Shown piece by piece: positions 33,235 through 45,096 of a DNA stretch of 64,000 nt. The stretch spans positions 2,671,925 through 2,735,924 of the forward strand of contig NZ_CP041335.1 of NCBI RefSeq assembly GCF_008033135.1, read 5' to 3'. The notes under the pieces were generated by a model. It was not told the DNA's origin. It worked only from the letters and a program-made list of their open reading frames with translations, and did no database searches. Origin of the DNA: Chitinolyticbacter meiyuanensis. GTDB lineage: Bacteria; Pseudomonadota; Gammaproteobacteria; Burkholderiales; Chitinibacteraceae. Made by a program: the position numbers and the translations under genes. The number at the start of each line of letters is the position of its first letter. The stretch's first letter is position 1.

Positions 33235-34686
33235 ATGAAGCATACCTTTCCCGCCCTGCCGCTGGCACGCCGATTCGCCGCGCTGCCGCCTCGCTACTAC
33301 ACCGCCACGCCGTCCACGCCGTTGCCCGAGCCACACCTCGTGGCGTTCAATGCGGCGCTTGCCGACACGCTGGGCTTGGCGAGCGACGCCGCTGCGCAGC
33401 AGGCATTGACCGAGTTCCTCGCCGGCAACAGTGCGCTATCCGGCTACCCGCAGCTCGCCTCGGTGTATTCCGGACACCAGTTCGGCGTCTGGGCAGGGCA
33501 ACTGGGTGATGGCCGCGCGCTGCTGGTGGCAGAGATCGATACGCCCACCGGCATCCGCGAGCTGCAACTCAAGGGCGCCGGGCGCACCCCCTATTCGCGC
33601 ATGGGCGACGGCCGCGCGGTGCTGCGCTCGTCGATCCGCGAATACCTCGCCTCCGAAGCCATGCATGCGCTCGGCATTCCCACCACCCGTGCGCTGGCGC
33701 TGGTGGCGAGCCCGCAAACGGTGTGGCGCGAAACGCGCGAAACCGCAGCGGTGGTCACCCGGGTGGCACCCAGCTTCCTGCGCTTCGGCCATTTCGAGCA
33801 TTTCTACTATCGCGGCGAGTTGGACGCCGTGGCCGAGCTTGCCGACTTCGCGATCGGCCACTTCTTTCCCGAATGTGCCGATGCCGCGCAGCCGTATCTC
33901 GCGCTGCTCGACAGCGTGGTGGCGCGCACGGCCGAGCTGATCGCGCACTGGCAGGCGGTCGGCTTCTGTCACGGCGTGATGAACTCGGACAACATGTCGC
34001 TGCTCGGCCTCACGCTCGACTACGGCCCTTACGGCTTCCTGGACGGCTTCGATGCGCACCACATCTGCAACCACTCGGACGAGTCCGGCCGCTATGCCTA
34101 CGACCAACAGCCAGCGATCGCGCTGTGGAACCTGCATTGCTTCGCCCAGACCCTCCTCAAGCTGATCAGCAAGGACGAGGCACTGGATGCCCTGCGCCGT
34201 TTCCAGCCGCTGTTCGAGGACGCCTTCGCCGAGCAGTTGCGCGGCAAGCTGGGGCTGATCGCCTGGCAGGAGGATGACTGGACGCTCTTCACCGACCTGC
34301 TGGAACTGATGCAGGCGGCGCACACCGACTGGACGATCTTCTGGCGCCGGCTTGCCCGGCAGCACAAAGACGCCGCGCTGCGTGACCTGTTCCTCGATCG
34401 CCACGCCTTCGATGGCTGGCTCGAGCGTTACCGCGCGCGGCTGGCGGACGACGGCCGCACGCACGGCGAGCGCATCCGCGCGATGGATGCGGTCAATCCG
34501 CGCATCGTGCTCCGCAATCACCTGGCCGAGACGGCGATCCGCGCGGCCGAAGCGGGCGACTACAGCGAGCTGCACCGGCTCGCCGCCGCGCTCGCCTGCC
34601 CGTTCGACGATGTGGCAGCGTACGACGACTACGCAACGCTGCCGCCCGACTGGGCAAGTCAGCTGTCGGTATCATGCTCGTCCTGA
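33235..34686 (+). CDS. selO: protein adenylyltransferase SelO
   Basis: SelO (YdiU) is a pseudokinase-fold enzyme that AMPylates proteins, linked to redox homeostasis. The 483-aa product has YSGHQFGVWAGQLGDGRALL (N-lobe), LQLKGAGRTPYSRMGDGRAV (glycine-rich, nucleotide), FCHGVMNSDNMSLLGLTLDYGPYGF (catalytic DN and metal-binding DYG), and ends VSCSS with the conserved C-terminal Cys that replaces selenocysteine. It is divergent from ybaK over 104 bp. Confidence 0.95.
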   Translation: MKHTFPALPLARRFAALPPRYYTATPSTPLPEPHLVAFNAALADTLGLASDAAAQQALTEFLAGNSALSGYPQLASVYSGHQFGVWAGQLGDGRALLVAEIDTPTGIRELQLKGAGRTPYSRMGDGRAVLRSSIREYLASEAMHALGIPTTRALALVASPQTVWRETRETAAVVTRVAPSFLRFGHFEHFYYRGELDAVAELADFAIGHFFPECADAAQPYLALLDSVVARTAELIAHWQAVGFCHGVMNSDNMSLLGLTLDYGPYGFLDGFDAHHICNHSDESGRYAYDQQPAIALWNLHCFAQTLLKLISKDEALDALRRFQPLFEDAFAEQLRGKLGLIAWQEDDWTLFTDLLELMQAAHTDWTIFWRRLARQHKDAALRDLFLDRHAFDGWLERYRARLADDGRTHGERIRAMDAVNPRIVLRNHLAETAIRAAEAGDYSELHRLAAALACPFDDVAAYDDYATLPPDWASQLSVSCSS

Positions 34687-34813
34687 CTTTGTAACAGCAG
34701 GCCGATTCGCCGAACGCGGATGGCTGTCAACCGGTCACAATCACGGCGCGTTATGATCGCCCGCCAGTCGTCGACCCTGACGGCCTGGCGCAGAACAAAA
34801 CAGGACCTATCCG

Positions 34814-36178
34814 ATGTCTACCCCTTCCCGCAGCCGGCTTTCCTGGCTGAAACGCTACCGCCTGTGGCTGGTTCTCGTGGTCATTGCCATTGCCGCCGTC
34901 GTCTGGTGGCGCCTCTCGGCCGCCAAGCCCGATGCCCCCGAGGTGCTGACGTCTCCCGTCACCCGCGGCAATATCGAAGTCTCGGTGCTCGCCAGCGGCA
35001 AGATCGAGGCCTCCAAGCAGGTGGATGTCGGTGCGCAGGCTTCTGGTCAGGTACAGAAGCTGCATGTGGAACTGGGCGATACCGTGAAGAAGGGTGATCT
35101 GCTGGCCGAGATCGACCCCACCGTTACCCGCAACGAGTTCGACGAAGCCCAGGCCAGCATCGACAACCTGCTGGCCCAGCAGGAGGCCGCCAAGCTCGAC
35201 CTGCAGCTGGCCGAACGCGAAAACCAGCGCCAGGCGGACATGCTGGCCGCCGACGCCACGCCGAAGAAGACCGCCGAGGACGCTGCCATCGCCGTGCGTT
35301 CGGCCCGCGCCAAGCTCGCGCAGATCGCCGCGCAGATCAAGCAATCGCAGATCCGCCTCGACACCGCGCGCGCCAATCTCGGCTACACCCGCATCCTTGC
35401 GCCGATCGATGGCCAGGTGGTCAGCATCACCACCAAGGAAGGCCAGACCGTGAACGCCGCGCAATCGGCGCCGACCATCCTCACGTTGGCGCAGATGGAT
35501 CCGATCACCGTGCGCGCCCAGGTGGCCGAGGCCGATGTCACCCGTCTCAGCGCCGGCATGCCGGTCTACTTCACCGTGCTCGGCGCGCCGGATCGGCAGA
35601 TCGAGGCCATGCTGCGCACCATCGAGCCGACGCCGCAGACCATCAACGACGCCATCTTCTACAACGCGCTGTTCGATGTACCGAATACCCGCGGCCGCCT
35701 GCGCCTGCAGATGACCACCCAGGTGTCCTTCGTGATCGATCGCGTAGAGAACGTGCTGACCATTCCGGTGACCGCACTGGTAGGCAAGGGTGATTCGGCC
35801 GCTGGCGGCGGCAACGGCGATGGCCAGCGCAATGCCGCGGAAGGTGCACGCCGCAGCGGCGGCGATGCCTCCGCGACCGGCGAACGCAAGCCACGAACGG
35901 GCAATGGCGATGCCGGGGCGCGTGGCGAGCGCCGTGCCAAGCGTGACCGCGGCGAAGCGGGCGAACGCGAGAGCGGCCGCCCCAAGCTGCGCACGGTGCG
36001 GGTGAAGCTCGCGGACGGCTCGATCGCCGAGCGCCAGGTCGAGATCGGCCTCAACAACAATGTGGTGGTCGAAGTGAAATCCGGTCTGAAGGAAGGCGAT
36101 GAGGTCGTCACCGGCGGCGGGCTGGGCAATACCCGCCAGCGCGAAGGCGGCAACCGCCGCCCGGGGCCGGGCTTCTGA
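34814..36178 (+). CDS. macA: MacA-type periplasmic adaptor
   Basis: Membrane-fusion subunit of a MacAB-type exporter for macrolides, peptides or lipids. A single N-terminal membrane helix (about 15-33) is followed by barrel and lipoyl elements (GKIEASKQVDVGAQASGQVQ), a long coiled-coil hairpin (about 105-190), and YTRILAPIDGQVVSITTKEG. A disordered Gly/Arg/Glu-rich insertion (about 320-385) interrupts the C-terminal domain, making this 454 residues against about 370-400 for common MacA. It begins an operon with macB and the outer membrane factor. Confidence 0.9.
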   Translation: MSTPSRSRLSWLKRYRLWLVLVVIAIAAVVWWRLSAAKPDAPEVLTSPVTRGNIEVSVLASGKIEASKQVDVGAQASGQVQKLHVELGDTVKKGDLLAEIDPTVTRNEFDEAQASIDNLLAQQEAAKLDLQLAERENQRQADMLAADATPKKTAEDAAIAVRSARAKLAQIAAQIKQSQIRLDTARANLGYTRILAPIDGQVVSITTKEGQTVNAAQSAPTILTLAQMDPITVRAQVAEADVTRLSAGMPVYFTVLGAPDRQIEAMLRTIEPTPQTINDAIFYNALFDVPNTRGRLRLQMTTQVSFVIDRVENVLTIPVTALVGKGDSAAGGGNGDGQRNAAEGARRSGGDASATGERKPRTGNGDAGARGERRAKRDRGEAGERESGRPKLRTVRVKLADGSIAERQVEIGLNNNVVVEVKSGLKEGDEVVTGGGLGNTRQREGGNRRPGPGF

Positions 36179-36180
36179 GC

Positions 36181-38130
36181 ATGAGCGATGCATTGATCGA
36201 ACTCTCGGGCCTCTATCGCCGCTTCCCGGCGGGCGAAACCGAGGTCACCATCCTCGACGACGTGAATCTGGTGATTGCACTTGGCGAGATGGTGGCCATC
36301 ATGGGCCAGTCCGGCTCGGGCAAGTCCACGCTGATGAACATCCTCGGCGGGCTCGACAGCCCCAGTAGCGGCTCGTTCCGCTTCGCCGGGGTGGAAGTGG
36401 GCTCGCTCGACGCCGATGGCCTGGCCGCCTTGCGCCGCGAGCACTTCGGCTTCATCTTCCAGCGCTATCACCTGATCCCGGCGCTCAATGCCGAGGAAAA
36501 CGTGGCCATGCCGGCCATCTACGCCGGCATGGACCGCAGCGATCGCGCCGAACGCGCACGCCAGCTGCTCGGCCGGCTGGGGCTTGCCGAACGCACGCAT
36601 CATCGACCAAGCCAGTTGTCCGGCGGCCAGCAGCAGCGGGTGTCGATCGCCCGGGCCTTGATGAACGGCGGCGAGGTGATCCTGGCCGATGAGCCGACCG
36701 GCGCGCTCGACTCCCGCAGTGGCGAGGAGGTGCTGAAGACGCTGAAGGAGCTGCACGCCCGTGGTCACACGGTGATCCTGGTCACTCACGATGCCCATGT
36801 GGCGGCGCAGGCCGAGCGCGTGATCGAGATCCGCGACGGCCGCATTGTGGCCGACCGGCGCAACGATGCCGGCCGCGACGAGGAGGCCGCGCCCGACCGC
36901 CCCGCCCCACCAGTCCATCCCAAGGGCTGGGCAGCCAACTGGGGCCGCTTCGCCGAAGCGTTCAGCATGGCGTGGCGCTCGCTGGTGGCCAACCGGCTGC
37001 GCACCCTGCTGACCATGCTCGGCATCATCATCGGCATCGCCTCGGTGGTCTCCATCGTCGCGCTGGGCGAAGGCATGCAGCAATCGGTGCTCGCCAACAT
37101 GTCGTCGCTGGGCGCCACCAACATCGACATCATGCCGGGCTCGGGCCTCTCGGACGATCGCAGCGGTGGCGTGCGCACGCTGCGCGAGCCGGATCTGGCT
37201 GCAATCGCCGCCGAGCCCTATGTCGAGGCCGTTACGCCGCTGAACCAGAAAAGCCTGCGCGTGCGCTATCGCAACAGCGACGCCAACGCCACCGTCTACG
37301 GCGTGGCGCCGAGCTATTTCGACGTGCGCGGCCAGGCCATCAGCATCGGCAGCAACTTCAGCGACCAGGATGTGCGGCGTCAGGCGCAGGTGGCGGTGAT
37401 TGGCGAGAGCACCCGCAAGACCCTGTTCGGCGAGGGCAATGGCCTCGGTGAAATCATCCTGGTCGGCAACGTGCCGTTGCAGGTGATCGGCGTGGCCGAG
37501 GCCAAGTCGAGCGGCTGGGGCGGCGACAGTCTGGAAGTGTGGATGCCCTACTCCACCGCGGCGAGCCGCGTGTTGGGCCAGCAGCATTTCCGTCGCATCA
37601 CGGTGAAGGTGAAGGAGGGCGTGCCGATGAAGGCAGCCGAGGAAGCGCTGACGCAGCGGCTGACACTGGCGCATGGCAAGCAGGATTTCTACACCCGCAA
37701 CATGCAGGACATCCTCGACTCGGTGGAGTCGTCCACGCGCAACATCAAGCTGTTCCTCACCATGATCGGCGTGATCTCGCTGGTGGTCGGCGGCATCGGC
37801 GTGATGAACATCATGCTGGTGTCGGTGACCGAGCGCACCCACGAGATCGGCATCCGCATGGCGGTCGGTGCGCGGCAGAGCGACATCATGCGCCAGTTCC
37901 TGATCGAGGCCATCGTGGTGTGCATGCTGGGCGGCGCCATCGGCATCGCCATCTCGCTCGGCATCGGCGCGCTGGTCAGCCATTTCCTCACCGATTTCTC
38001 GATGATCTTCTCCGCGCAATCCATCCTCACCGCCGTGCTGTGCGCCACCGCCGTCGGTGTGGTGTTCGGCTTCCTGCCCGCCCGCCGCGCAGCGCGGCTG
38101 GCCCCGATCGAGGCACTGGCACGCGAATGA
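36181..38130 (+). CDS. macB: MacB-type ABC exporter
   Basis: A 649-aa inner-membrane ABC protein with fused ATPase and membrane parts. Walker [13 protein letters not shown] (near 42), signature [15 protein letters not shown], and Walker [15 protein letters not shown] lie in residues 1-230. One membrane helix near 275, a large periplasmic domain, and three C-terminal helices with [20 protein letters not shown] follow. It lies 2 bp after macA; its TGA overlaps the ATG of the outer membrane factor. Confidence 0.95.
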   Translation: MSDALIELSGLYRRFPAGETEVTILDDVNLVIALGEMVAIMGQSGSGKSTLMNILGGLDSPSSGSFRFAGVEVGSLDADGLAALRREHFGFIFQRYHLIPALNAEENVAMPAIYAGMDRSDRAERARQLLGRLGLAERTHHRPSQLSGGQQQRVSIARALMNGGEVILADEPTGALDSRSGEEVLKTLKELHARGHTVILVTHDAHVAAQAERVIEIRDGRIVADRRNDAGRDEEAAPDRPAPPVHPKGWAANWGRFAEAFSMAWRSLVANRLRTLLTMLGIIIGIASVVSIVALGEGMQQSVLANMSSLGATNIDIMPGSGLSDDRSGGVRTLREPDLAAIAAEPYVEAVTPLNQKSLRVRYRNSDANATVYGVAPSYFDVRGQAISIGSNFSDQDVRRQAQVAVIGESTRKTLFGEGNGLGEIILVGNVPLQVIGVAEAKSSGWGGDSLEVWMPYSTAASRVLGQQHFRRITVKVKEGVPMKAAEEALTQRLTLAHGKQDFYTRNMQDILDSVESSTRNIKLFLTMIGVISLVVGGIGVMNIMLVSVTERTHEIGIRMAVGARQSDIMRQFLIEAIVVCMLGGAIGIAISLGIGALVSHFLTDFSMIFSAQSILTAVLCATAVGVVFGFLPARRAARLAPIEALARE

Positions 38131-39530
38131 AGCCCCTGAACATGAAAACGATTCCTCCCTTTGCCCTGCGGCGCATGCTCGTCGTCGCCCTGCTGCCGCT
38201 GTTTGCCGCCTGCGCCAGCACCTCCCAGCCACAAACGGTCGTCTCCGTACCGGCCGCCTGGCAAAACCCGGCCGACGGCGGCACCGTCGCCGAAGCCGAT
38301 GCCTTCTGGGCCGGCTTTGGCGACAGCGCGCTGGATGCACTGATCCGTGACGCACGCACGCGCAACGCGGACCTCGCCACCGCCGTGCTCAAGCTCAAGG
38401 CCGCGAGCTATGCGCTCGGCCAGGCGGAGCTTGATCGCCGCCCGGATGTCAGCGTGTCCGGCCGTGTCGGCACCAGCCGCGACCTGCGGCAGAACCAGGC
38501 GCTCGGCGAAAGCTACAACCTTGCTGCTTCGCTGTCGTGGGAGCTTGACCTGTGGGGCAAGCTCGCCGACCAGGAAGCCGCCGCCCGCTGGCGCCGCGAT
38601 GCCAGCGCCGCCGATCTCGATGGCGTGCGCGTCGCACTCGAGGCCAACGTCGCCACGCTGTACTGGCAGCTGGCGCTGAACGATGCCCAGGTGACGCTGG
38701 CGCAGTCAGATCTCGACACCGCGCGCAGAACCTTTGCGCTGGTGGAAGCGCGCTACCAGGCCGGCACCGTGTCCGGGCTGGACGTGGCTCAAGCACGGCG
38801 CTCGGTCAGCCAGAACGAGAGCGCACTGGAATCGGCCCGCCTTACCCGCGGCACCACCCAGCGTGCGCTCAACCTGCTGTTCGATGCGCCGCCGCAGCAA
38901 GATGCGATCGGCGCAGCCCAGCTGCCGACGCAGCAGCCGGCGGTGCCAGCCGGGCTGCCGAGCGAGCTGCTGGCCCGCCGGCCGGATCTGGCGGCGAGCA
39001 GCGCACGTCTCGCTGCCTCGTTCGCCGATAGCGAGGCCACCCGCAAGAGCTGGCTGCCGACCTTCTCGCTGACCGGCAGCGTGGGCAGCACCAGCAGCAC
39101 GCTGGTCGACGTACTGTCCAACCCGGTCGCCTCGCTGGGACTGGGCCTTGCACTGCCCTTCATCCAGTGGAACGAGCGTGAGCTGGCGCTCAAAGTGAGC
39201 CAGAACCAGTACGAACAGGCCGTGATCGTGCATCGCCAGACCATCTATACCGCGTTTTCCGAGGTGGAGAACGGGCTGGCAACGCGCACCCAGCTCGCGG
39301 GCGAAACGGAGCGACTGACCGCGCAGCGCGACGATGCCGCCACTGCCGAACGCCTGACTGCCGTGCGTTACAAAGCAGGCGCGGTCGATTTCGAAACCTG
39401 GCTCAACGCGCAGAACACGCTGCGTGCCGCCGAGCGCAGCCTGCTGCAGCACCGCTACCAGCAGGCCGCCAATCTCGCCACGCTGTACAAGGCTCTGGGC
39501 GGCGCCGCCCCGGTCGTCACGGCGCAATAG
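38127..39530 (+). CDS. outer membrane factor lipoprotein (NodT/TolC family)
   Basis: A 467-aa TolC-like channel that completes the MacAB exporter. The N-terminus is a lipoprotein signal (LVVALLPLFAAC lipobox). The two repeat halves of the efflux channel are visible, with LSWELDLWGKLADQEAAARW and FALVEARYQAGTVSGLDVAQ, and later PFIQWNERELALKVSQNQYE with RLTAVRYKAGAVDFETWLNA. The ATG overlaps the macB stop; a second ATG is at 38142. Confidence 0.92.
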   Translation: MKPLNMKTIPPFALRRMLVVALLPLFAACASTSQPQTVVSVPAAWQNPADGGTVAEADAFWAGFGDSALDALIRDARTRNADLATAVLKLKAASYALGQAELDRRPDVSVSGRVGTSRDLRQNQALGESYNLAASLSWELDLWGKLADQEAAARWRRDASAADLDGVRVALEANVATLYWQLALNDAQVTLAQSDLDTARRTFALVEARYQAGTVSGLDVAQARRSVSQNESALESARLTRGTTQRALNLLFDAPPQQDAIGAAQLPTQQPAVPAGLPSELLARRPDLAASSARLAASFADSEATRKSWLPTFSLTGSVGSTSSTLVDVLSNPVASLGLGLALPFIQWNERELALKVSQNQYEQAVIVHRQTIYTAFSEVENGLATRTQLAGETERLTAQRDDAATAERLTAVRYKAGAVDFETWLNAQNTLRAAERSLLQHRYQQAANLATLYKALGGAAPVVTAQ

Positions 39531-39662
39531 CCATCCCATCGCGGCCGGCAACGGCCGTGATGGAAACGGGGAACCTGGCGAGCACTGCGCACCCCAAGCA
39601 TTCACGCGGCCGCATCGTGGCTGCGTGCTAAACTCGCCGCGCTTCACTCCACCTGGGCAGCC

Positions 39663-40898
39663 ATGTACGAACTGCTGATCGGCCTGCGCTACGCGCGCGC
39701 CAAGCGCCGCAACGGCTTCATCTCCTTTATCTCGCTGATCTCCATCGTCGGCATCGCGCTCGGCGTGGCCGCACTCATCATCGTGCTCTCGGTGATGAAC
39801 GGCTTCCAGGAGGAGGTACGCAACCGCATTCTCGGCATGGCCGCGCACGTGCAGCTCACCGGCGGTGACGGCACGCTGCACAACTGGCAGGACGTGGCGA
39901 GCCCCGTGCTCAAGACCGAGCACGTGCGCGCCGCCGCACCTTATGTGCTGGGCCAGGGCCTGCTCAACTACAGCGGCCAGGTGAAGGGCACGCTGGTACG
40001 CGGCATCGATCCGGAACTGGAGCCGGGCGTCTCGGACGTCACCAAGAAGATCATCGGCGGCTCGCTGGACCAGCTGCGCCCCGGTGAATTCAATATCATC
40101 CTCGGCTGGCAGATCGCCGCCGAACTGGGGGCGCAGATCGGCGACAAGGTCACGCTGATCACGCCGCAGGGCCAGGTCACCCCCGCCGGACTGGTGCCGC
40201 GCTTTCGCCAGTTCAAGGTCATCGGCGTGTTCAAGGCCGACTACTACCCTTACGATGCCGGGCTCGGCCTGATCGCGCTCGCGGATGCGCAAAAGCTGTT
40301 TCGCACCGGCGACGCGGTAACGGGACTGCGGCTGCGGCTTGACGATCTTTTCAATGCGCGCGGCGTGGCGATGCAGATCACCCGCCAGCAAAGCGGCGTG
40401 ATCGCCAGCGACTGGACCCAGGAAAACCCCACCTACTTCCGGGCAGTAGAGATCGAGAAGCGGATGATGTTCATCATCCTGACGTTGATCGTGGCGGTGG
40501 CGGCATTCAATCTCGTTTCCACGCTGGTGATGGTGGTGACCGACAAACAGGCCGATATCGCCATCCTGCGCACGCTGGGCGCCACGCCCGGCTCGGTGAT
40601 GAAGATCTTCGTGGTGCAGGGTGCGATTTCCGGCTTCGTCGGCACGCTGACCGGCGTGCTTGGCGGCGTGCTGATCGCACTCAACCTGGGCACCATCGTG
40701 CCCTTCATCGAGCGCATCATCGGCACGCACATCCTCTCGCCCGACGTCTACCTGATCACCGAGCTGCCTTCCCGCGTCGAGTTCTCCGATGTCGGCAGCA
40801 TCGCCGCCATCTCGCTGCTGCTGGCGCTGGTCGCCACGCTATACCCGTCCTGGCGCGCCTCGCGCATCAATCCGGTGGAGGCCCTGCGCTATGAATAA
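39663..40898 (+). CDS. lolC: lipoprotein-releasing ABC permease (LolC/E)
   Basis: LolC releases lipoproteins from the inner membrane to LolA. The 411-aa product has the first helix at about 22-45 ([20 protein letters not shown]), a periplasmic domain, and three C-terminal helices with [20 protein letters not shown]. The C-terminus [12 protein letters not shown] is the coupling sequence. Only one permease is encoded, as in many betaproteobacteria where LolC works as a homodimer. It overlaps lolD by 8 bp. Confidence 0.93.
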   Translation: MYELLIGLRYARAKRRNGFISFISLISIVGIALGVAALIIVLSVMNGFQEEVRNRILGMAAHVQLTGGDGTLHNWQDVASPVLKTEHVRAAAPYVLGQGLLNYSGQVKGTLVRGIDPELEPGVSDVTKKIIGGSLDQLRPGEFNIILGWQIAAELGAQIGDKVTLITPQGQVTPAGLVPRFRQFKVIGVFKADYYPYDAGLGLIALADAQKLFRTGDAVTGLRLRLDDLFNARGVAMQITRQQSGVIASDWTQENPTYFRAVEIEKRMMFIILTLIVAVAAFNLVSTLVMVVTDKQADIAILRTLGATPGSVMKIFVVQGAISGFVGTLTGVLGGVLIALNLGTIVPFIERIIGTHILSPDVYLITELPSRVEFSDVGSIAAISLLLALVATLYPSWRASRINPVEALRYE

Positions 40899-41583
40899 CG
40901 CCCCCCTCGCCACGCCGGTGATCGAGGCCGCCGGTGTCTCCAAGACCTACCGCAGCGGCAAGCTCGATACCCCGGTGCTGCACGATATCCACCTCGTGCT
41001 GCAACCGGGCGAGACCGTCGCCATCGTCGGGGCTTCGGGCTCGGGCAAATCGACGCTGCTGCATTGCCTCGGCGCGCTCGATACGCCATCCACCGGCAGC
41101 GTCAGCCTGCTGGGCCGCGATCCGTTCGCCGTTGGCGAAGCCGAGCGCGGACGGCTGCGCAACCAGCACCTCGGCTTCGTCTACCAGTTCCACCACCTGC
41201 TGCCCGAGTTCACCGCCGTCGAGAACGTGGCGATGCCGCTGCTGATCCGTCGCCAGGATCGCACCGCCGCCTTCGCCGCAGCGCGCGAGATGCTGGCGCG
41301 CGTGGGCCTGGGCCATCGGCTGGAGCACAAGCCAGGCGAGCTTTCTGGCGGCGAGCGCCAGCGCGCCGCCATCGCCCGCGCCCTCGTCACCCGGCCGGCG
41401 TGCATCCTGGCCGACGAGCCTACCGGCAACCTCGACCGCGGCACCGCCGATGCGGTGTTCGCGCTGATGATGGAACTCAACACTGAGCTCGCCACAGCCT
41501 TCGTCATCGTCACCCACGATCCCGATCTGGCCGCGCGCTGCCAGCGCGTGCTGCATATCCAGGACGGCCGCTTGCAACAATAG
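40891..41583 (+). CDS. lolD: lipoprotein-releasing ABC ATPase LolD
   Basis: The ATPase of the Lol complex, 230 aa. Walker [13 protein letters not shown] (about 45-56), the Q-loop [18 protein letters not shown] typical of LolD, signature [15 protein letters not shown], Walker [13 protein letters not shown], and H-loop VIVTHD are all present. Its start is inside the lolC 3' end, showing translational coupling. Confidence 0.95.
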   Translation: MNNAPLATPVIEAAGVSKTYRSGKLDTPVLHDIHLVLQPGETVAIVGASGSGKSTLLHCLGALDTPSTGSVSLLGRDPFAVGEAERGRLRNQHLGFVYQFHHLLPEFTAVENVAMPLLIRRQDRTAAFAAAREMLARVGLGHRLEHKPGELSGGERQRAAIARALVTRPACILADEPTGNLDRGTADAVFALMMELNTELATAFVIVTHDPDLAARCQRVLHIQDGRLQQ

Positions 41584-41654
41584 TGAGTTCGTAGTCGATC
41601 AGCGGCTACTACTTTTCACGAAAAATCAAAAACTTGTTGCGCCCCCGGGCGATC

Positions 41655-41663
41655 TGTGGATAA
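41655..41663 (-). promoter_or_regulatory. consensus DnaA box in the helicase leader
   Basis: TGTGGATAA on the plus strand is the exact complement of the DnaA box TTATCCACA. It overlaps GATAAT (41659-41664), which could be a -10 for the helicase gene. A single box does not make an origin but may let DnaA affect this promoter. Confidence 0.4.
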
Positions 41664-41836
41664 TCCGCAACCTTCGAGCCACGGCCATTGACGCCGTGGT
41701 CATACGTTTCATCGCCTCTAGCCTCCCCGCGGTTTTTAAGCGCCCTTGTCAGATCAGAGGGCAGCAGTTCGAGTTGCGGTAGTTCCGGTTAGCGTCGATG
41801 CCCTGCGCCAAGAGCGCCTAACCGAGGATTTACTGC

Positions 41837-43576
<1,740 letters not shown>

Positions 43577-43594
43577 TCGCCTCGGCGACCGATG

Positions 43595-43627
43595 AAAAAC
43601 GGCGCGGATTCCGCGCCGTTTTTTTAT
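43595..43627 (+). terminator. intrinsic terminator after the helicase gene
   Basis: A 13-bp stem (AAAAACGGCGCGG/CCGCGCCGTTTTT) with loop ATT and a long T run, 18 bp beyond the stop. Confidence 0.9.
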
Positions 43628-43659
43628 TGTGGCCAAACCGCTGATCTACGACGGAGCGG

Positions 43660-44001
43660 CTAGGCGGGATCAACCGCCAGCGGCGGCAAACCATGCCGCG
43701 CTCGGGCTCGGTTGCAGGCCTCGGCGAACTGGCCGATCTCCGCGAGCGGTGCGAACTCGCGACACGGTCCGGGTCGCTCGCGATAGATGCCGCAGCGCAC
43801 CTCGCGACCGATCTCGCCAATCAGCGCCACGCAGCGTGGCCGGGCGTAATCGGTGCCGCGCAGTCGTGCCAGTGTCGCGTTCTCTCGATCGGCAAGGCCG
43901 TCGGGCACGCAGCCGCCTTCGCTCTCGAGTTCGGAGATGTCGAAACTGACGCGGAACGCAGCGCAACAGGCGCCGCAGCTGAGACAGGGATTGGCACTCA
44001 C
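43660..44001 (-). CDS. YkgJ family cysteine cluster protein
   Basis: A 113-aa protein with CLSCGACCAAFRVSF at the N-terminus and later cysteines in ARPRCVALIG, VRCGIYRERPGPCREF and ACNRAR. Such spacing is typical for YkgJ proteins, which probably bind zinc or an iron-sulfur cluster; function is not known. Translation seems to begin at GTG (44001); the ATG at 44014 is out of frame. Confidence 0.82.
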   Translation of the reverse strand: MSANPCLSCGACCAAFRVSFDISELESEGGCVPDGLADRENATLARLRGTDYARPRCVALIGEIGREVRCGIYRERPGPCREFAPLAEIGQFAEACNRARARHGLPPLAVDPA

Positions 44002-44105
44002 CTTGCCGACTCATCACAAAACCCGCGATTTTACCGGCAGCCCCGGATTGCCGCGAGCCAGCCATCCGGGCTAACCTGCCGCCATCATCAGGAAACAATA
44101 TCCCC

Positions 44106-44600
44106 ATGCAGATTCGGCTGCTCACCGAACCCGATCTTGACGCCGTGCTCGACATCCAGCGCCAGTGCTACCCGCCGGCGTGGCTGGAAGGCCGAGCCAC
44201 GTTCGCGCGCAAGCTCGCGCTGTCGCCACACTCGAACTGGATCGCCGTCGACGAGCATGACGTACTCGGCTATTTCTTCACCCATCCGTGGGCAGGAGAC
44301 GGCTTGCCTGCGCTCGATGCCGCCGAGCTGACACTGCCCGCACGTGCCAGCTGCCATTTCCTGCACGACCTTGCCGTGCATCCACGCAGCCGTGGCCACG
44401 GCGTGGCCGCCCGGCTGGTGGCACATGCACTGGCCTGGGGCGTGGCGCAAGGGTTGGCGGAAGCGCGGTTGATCGCCGTGCTCGGTGCCGAGCGTTTCTG
44501 GCACGGCCTCGGCTTTGCCCCGCAGGCGCAGCGCGATGCCCGACTCGCGGCCTACGGCGCGGACGCCGTGGTCATGCAGCGCGCGCTCTCATCCCCCTGA
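44106..44600 (+). CDS. GNAT family N-acetyltransferase
   Basis: A 164-aa acetyltransferase. CHFLHDLAVHPRSRGHGVAARLVAHAL is the strand-helix acetyl-CoA site (motif A, R/Q-x-x-G-x-G/A is RSRGHGVA), and AERFWHGLGFAP is motif B. The substrate is unknown. It is followed by a terminator before rnk. Confidence 0.88.
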   Translation: MQIRLLTEPDLDAVLDIQRQCYPPAWLEGRATFARKLALSPHSNWIAVDEHDVLGYFFTHPWAGDGLPALDAAELTLPARASCHFLHDLAVHPRSRGHGVAARLVAHALAWGVAQGLAEARLIAVLGAERFWHGLGFAPQAQRDARLAAYGADAVVMQRALSSP

Positions 44601-44621
44601 ACCGAACACACCAACGTTCAG

Positions 44622-44649
44622 GGGCCGGCCACCACGCCGGCCCTTTTTC
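44622..44649 (+). terminator. intrinsic terminator between the GNAT gene and rnk
   Basis: An 8-bp stem (GGGCCGGC/GCCGGCCC) with a 6-nt loop and TTTTT. It ends 20 bp before rnk, so rnk either has a promoter within or upstream of it or depends on readthrough. Confidence 0.8.
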
Positions 44650-44668
44650 TTGCCCAAGGAGGCTTACC

Positions 44669-45046
44669 ATGCAACCCACCATCATCCTCAGCGAACACCA
44701 CCTGGAACGACTGGAAACGCTGATCGCCCGCCAGCAACCGCGCACCGCCGCGATCGAAGCGCTGGAAGAGGAACTCGCCCGTGCCGAAATCGTGCCGGAA
44801 ACAGCGCTGCCCGCCGATGTGATCGTGCCGGGCCGCAGCGCCCGCTTCGTCGAGACCGGCAGCGGCCGCGAATACAGCTATACACTGGTCTACCCGCATG
44901 AGGCGGACCTGGCGCAGGGCCGCATCTCGGTGCTGCTGCCCGCCGGCAGCGCGCTGCTCGGGCTGCGCGTCGGCCAATCGATCGACTGGCCCTTGACCGA
45001 CGGCAAGGCATTGCACCTCACGGTGCTGGCGGTGGAAGAAGCCTGA
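44669..45046 (+). CDS. rnk: nucleoside diphosphate kinase regulator
   Basis: A 125-aa Rnk/GreA-C-terminal-domain protein. Rnk binds RNA polymerase near the secondary channel but lacks the long GreA coiled coil. ERLETLIARQQPRTAAIEAL forms the short N-terminal coil; the C-terminal FKBP-like domain has YTLVYPHEADLAQGRISVLL and PAGSALLGLRVGQSIDWPL. AAGGAGG is 5-6 bp before the ATG. Confidence 0.9.
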   Translation: MQPTIILSEHHLERLETLIARQQPRTAAIEALEEELARAEIVPETALPADVIVPGRSARFVETGSGREYSYTLVYPHEADLAQGRISVLLPAGSALLGLRVGQSIDWPLTDGKALHLTVLAVEEA

Positions 45047-45096
45047 GCGTCGCATGCGCTACAATCGCGCCTAACCCGCAACCTTCAGGAAAGTTC

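Noticed and set aside
35659..38355. 898-aa minus-strand frame
   Set aside because: It is the longest frame in the window but is antisense to macA and macB; the sequence is Asp/His/Arg-rich shadow composition.
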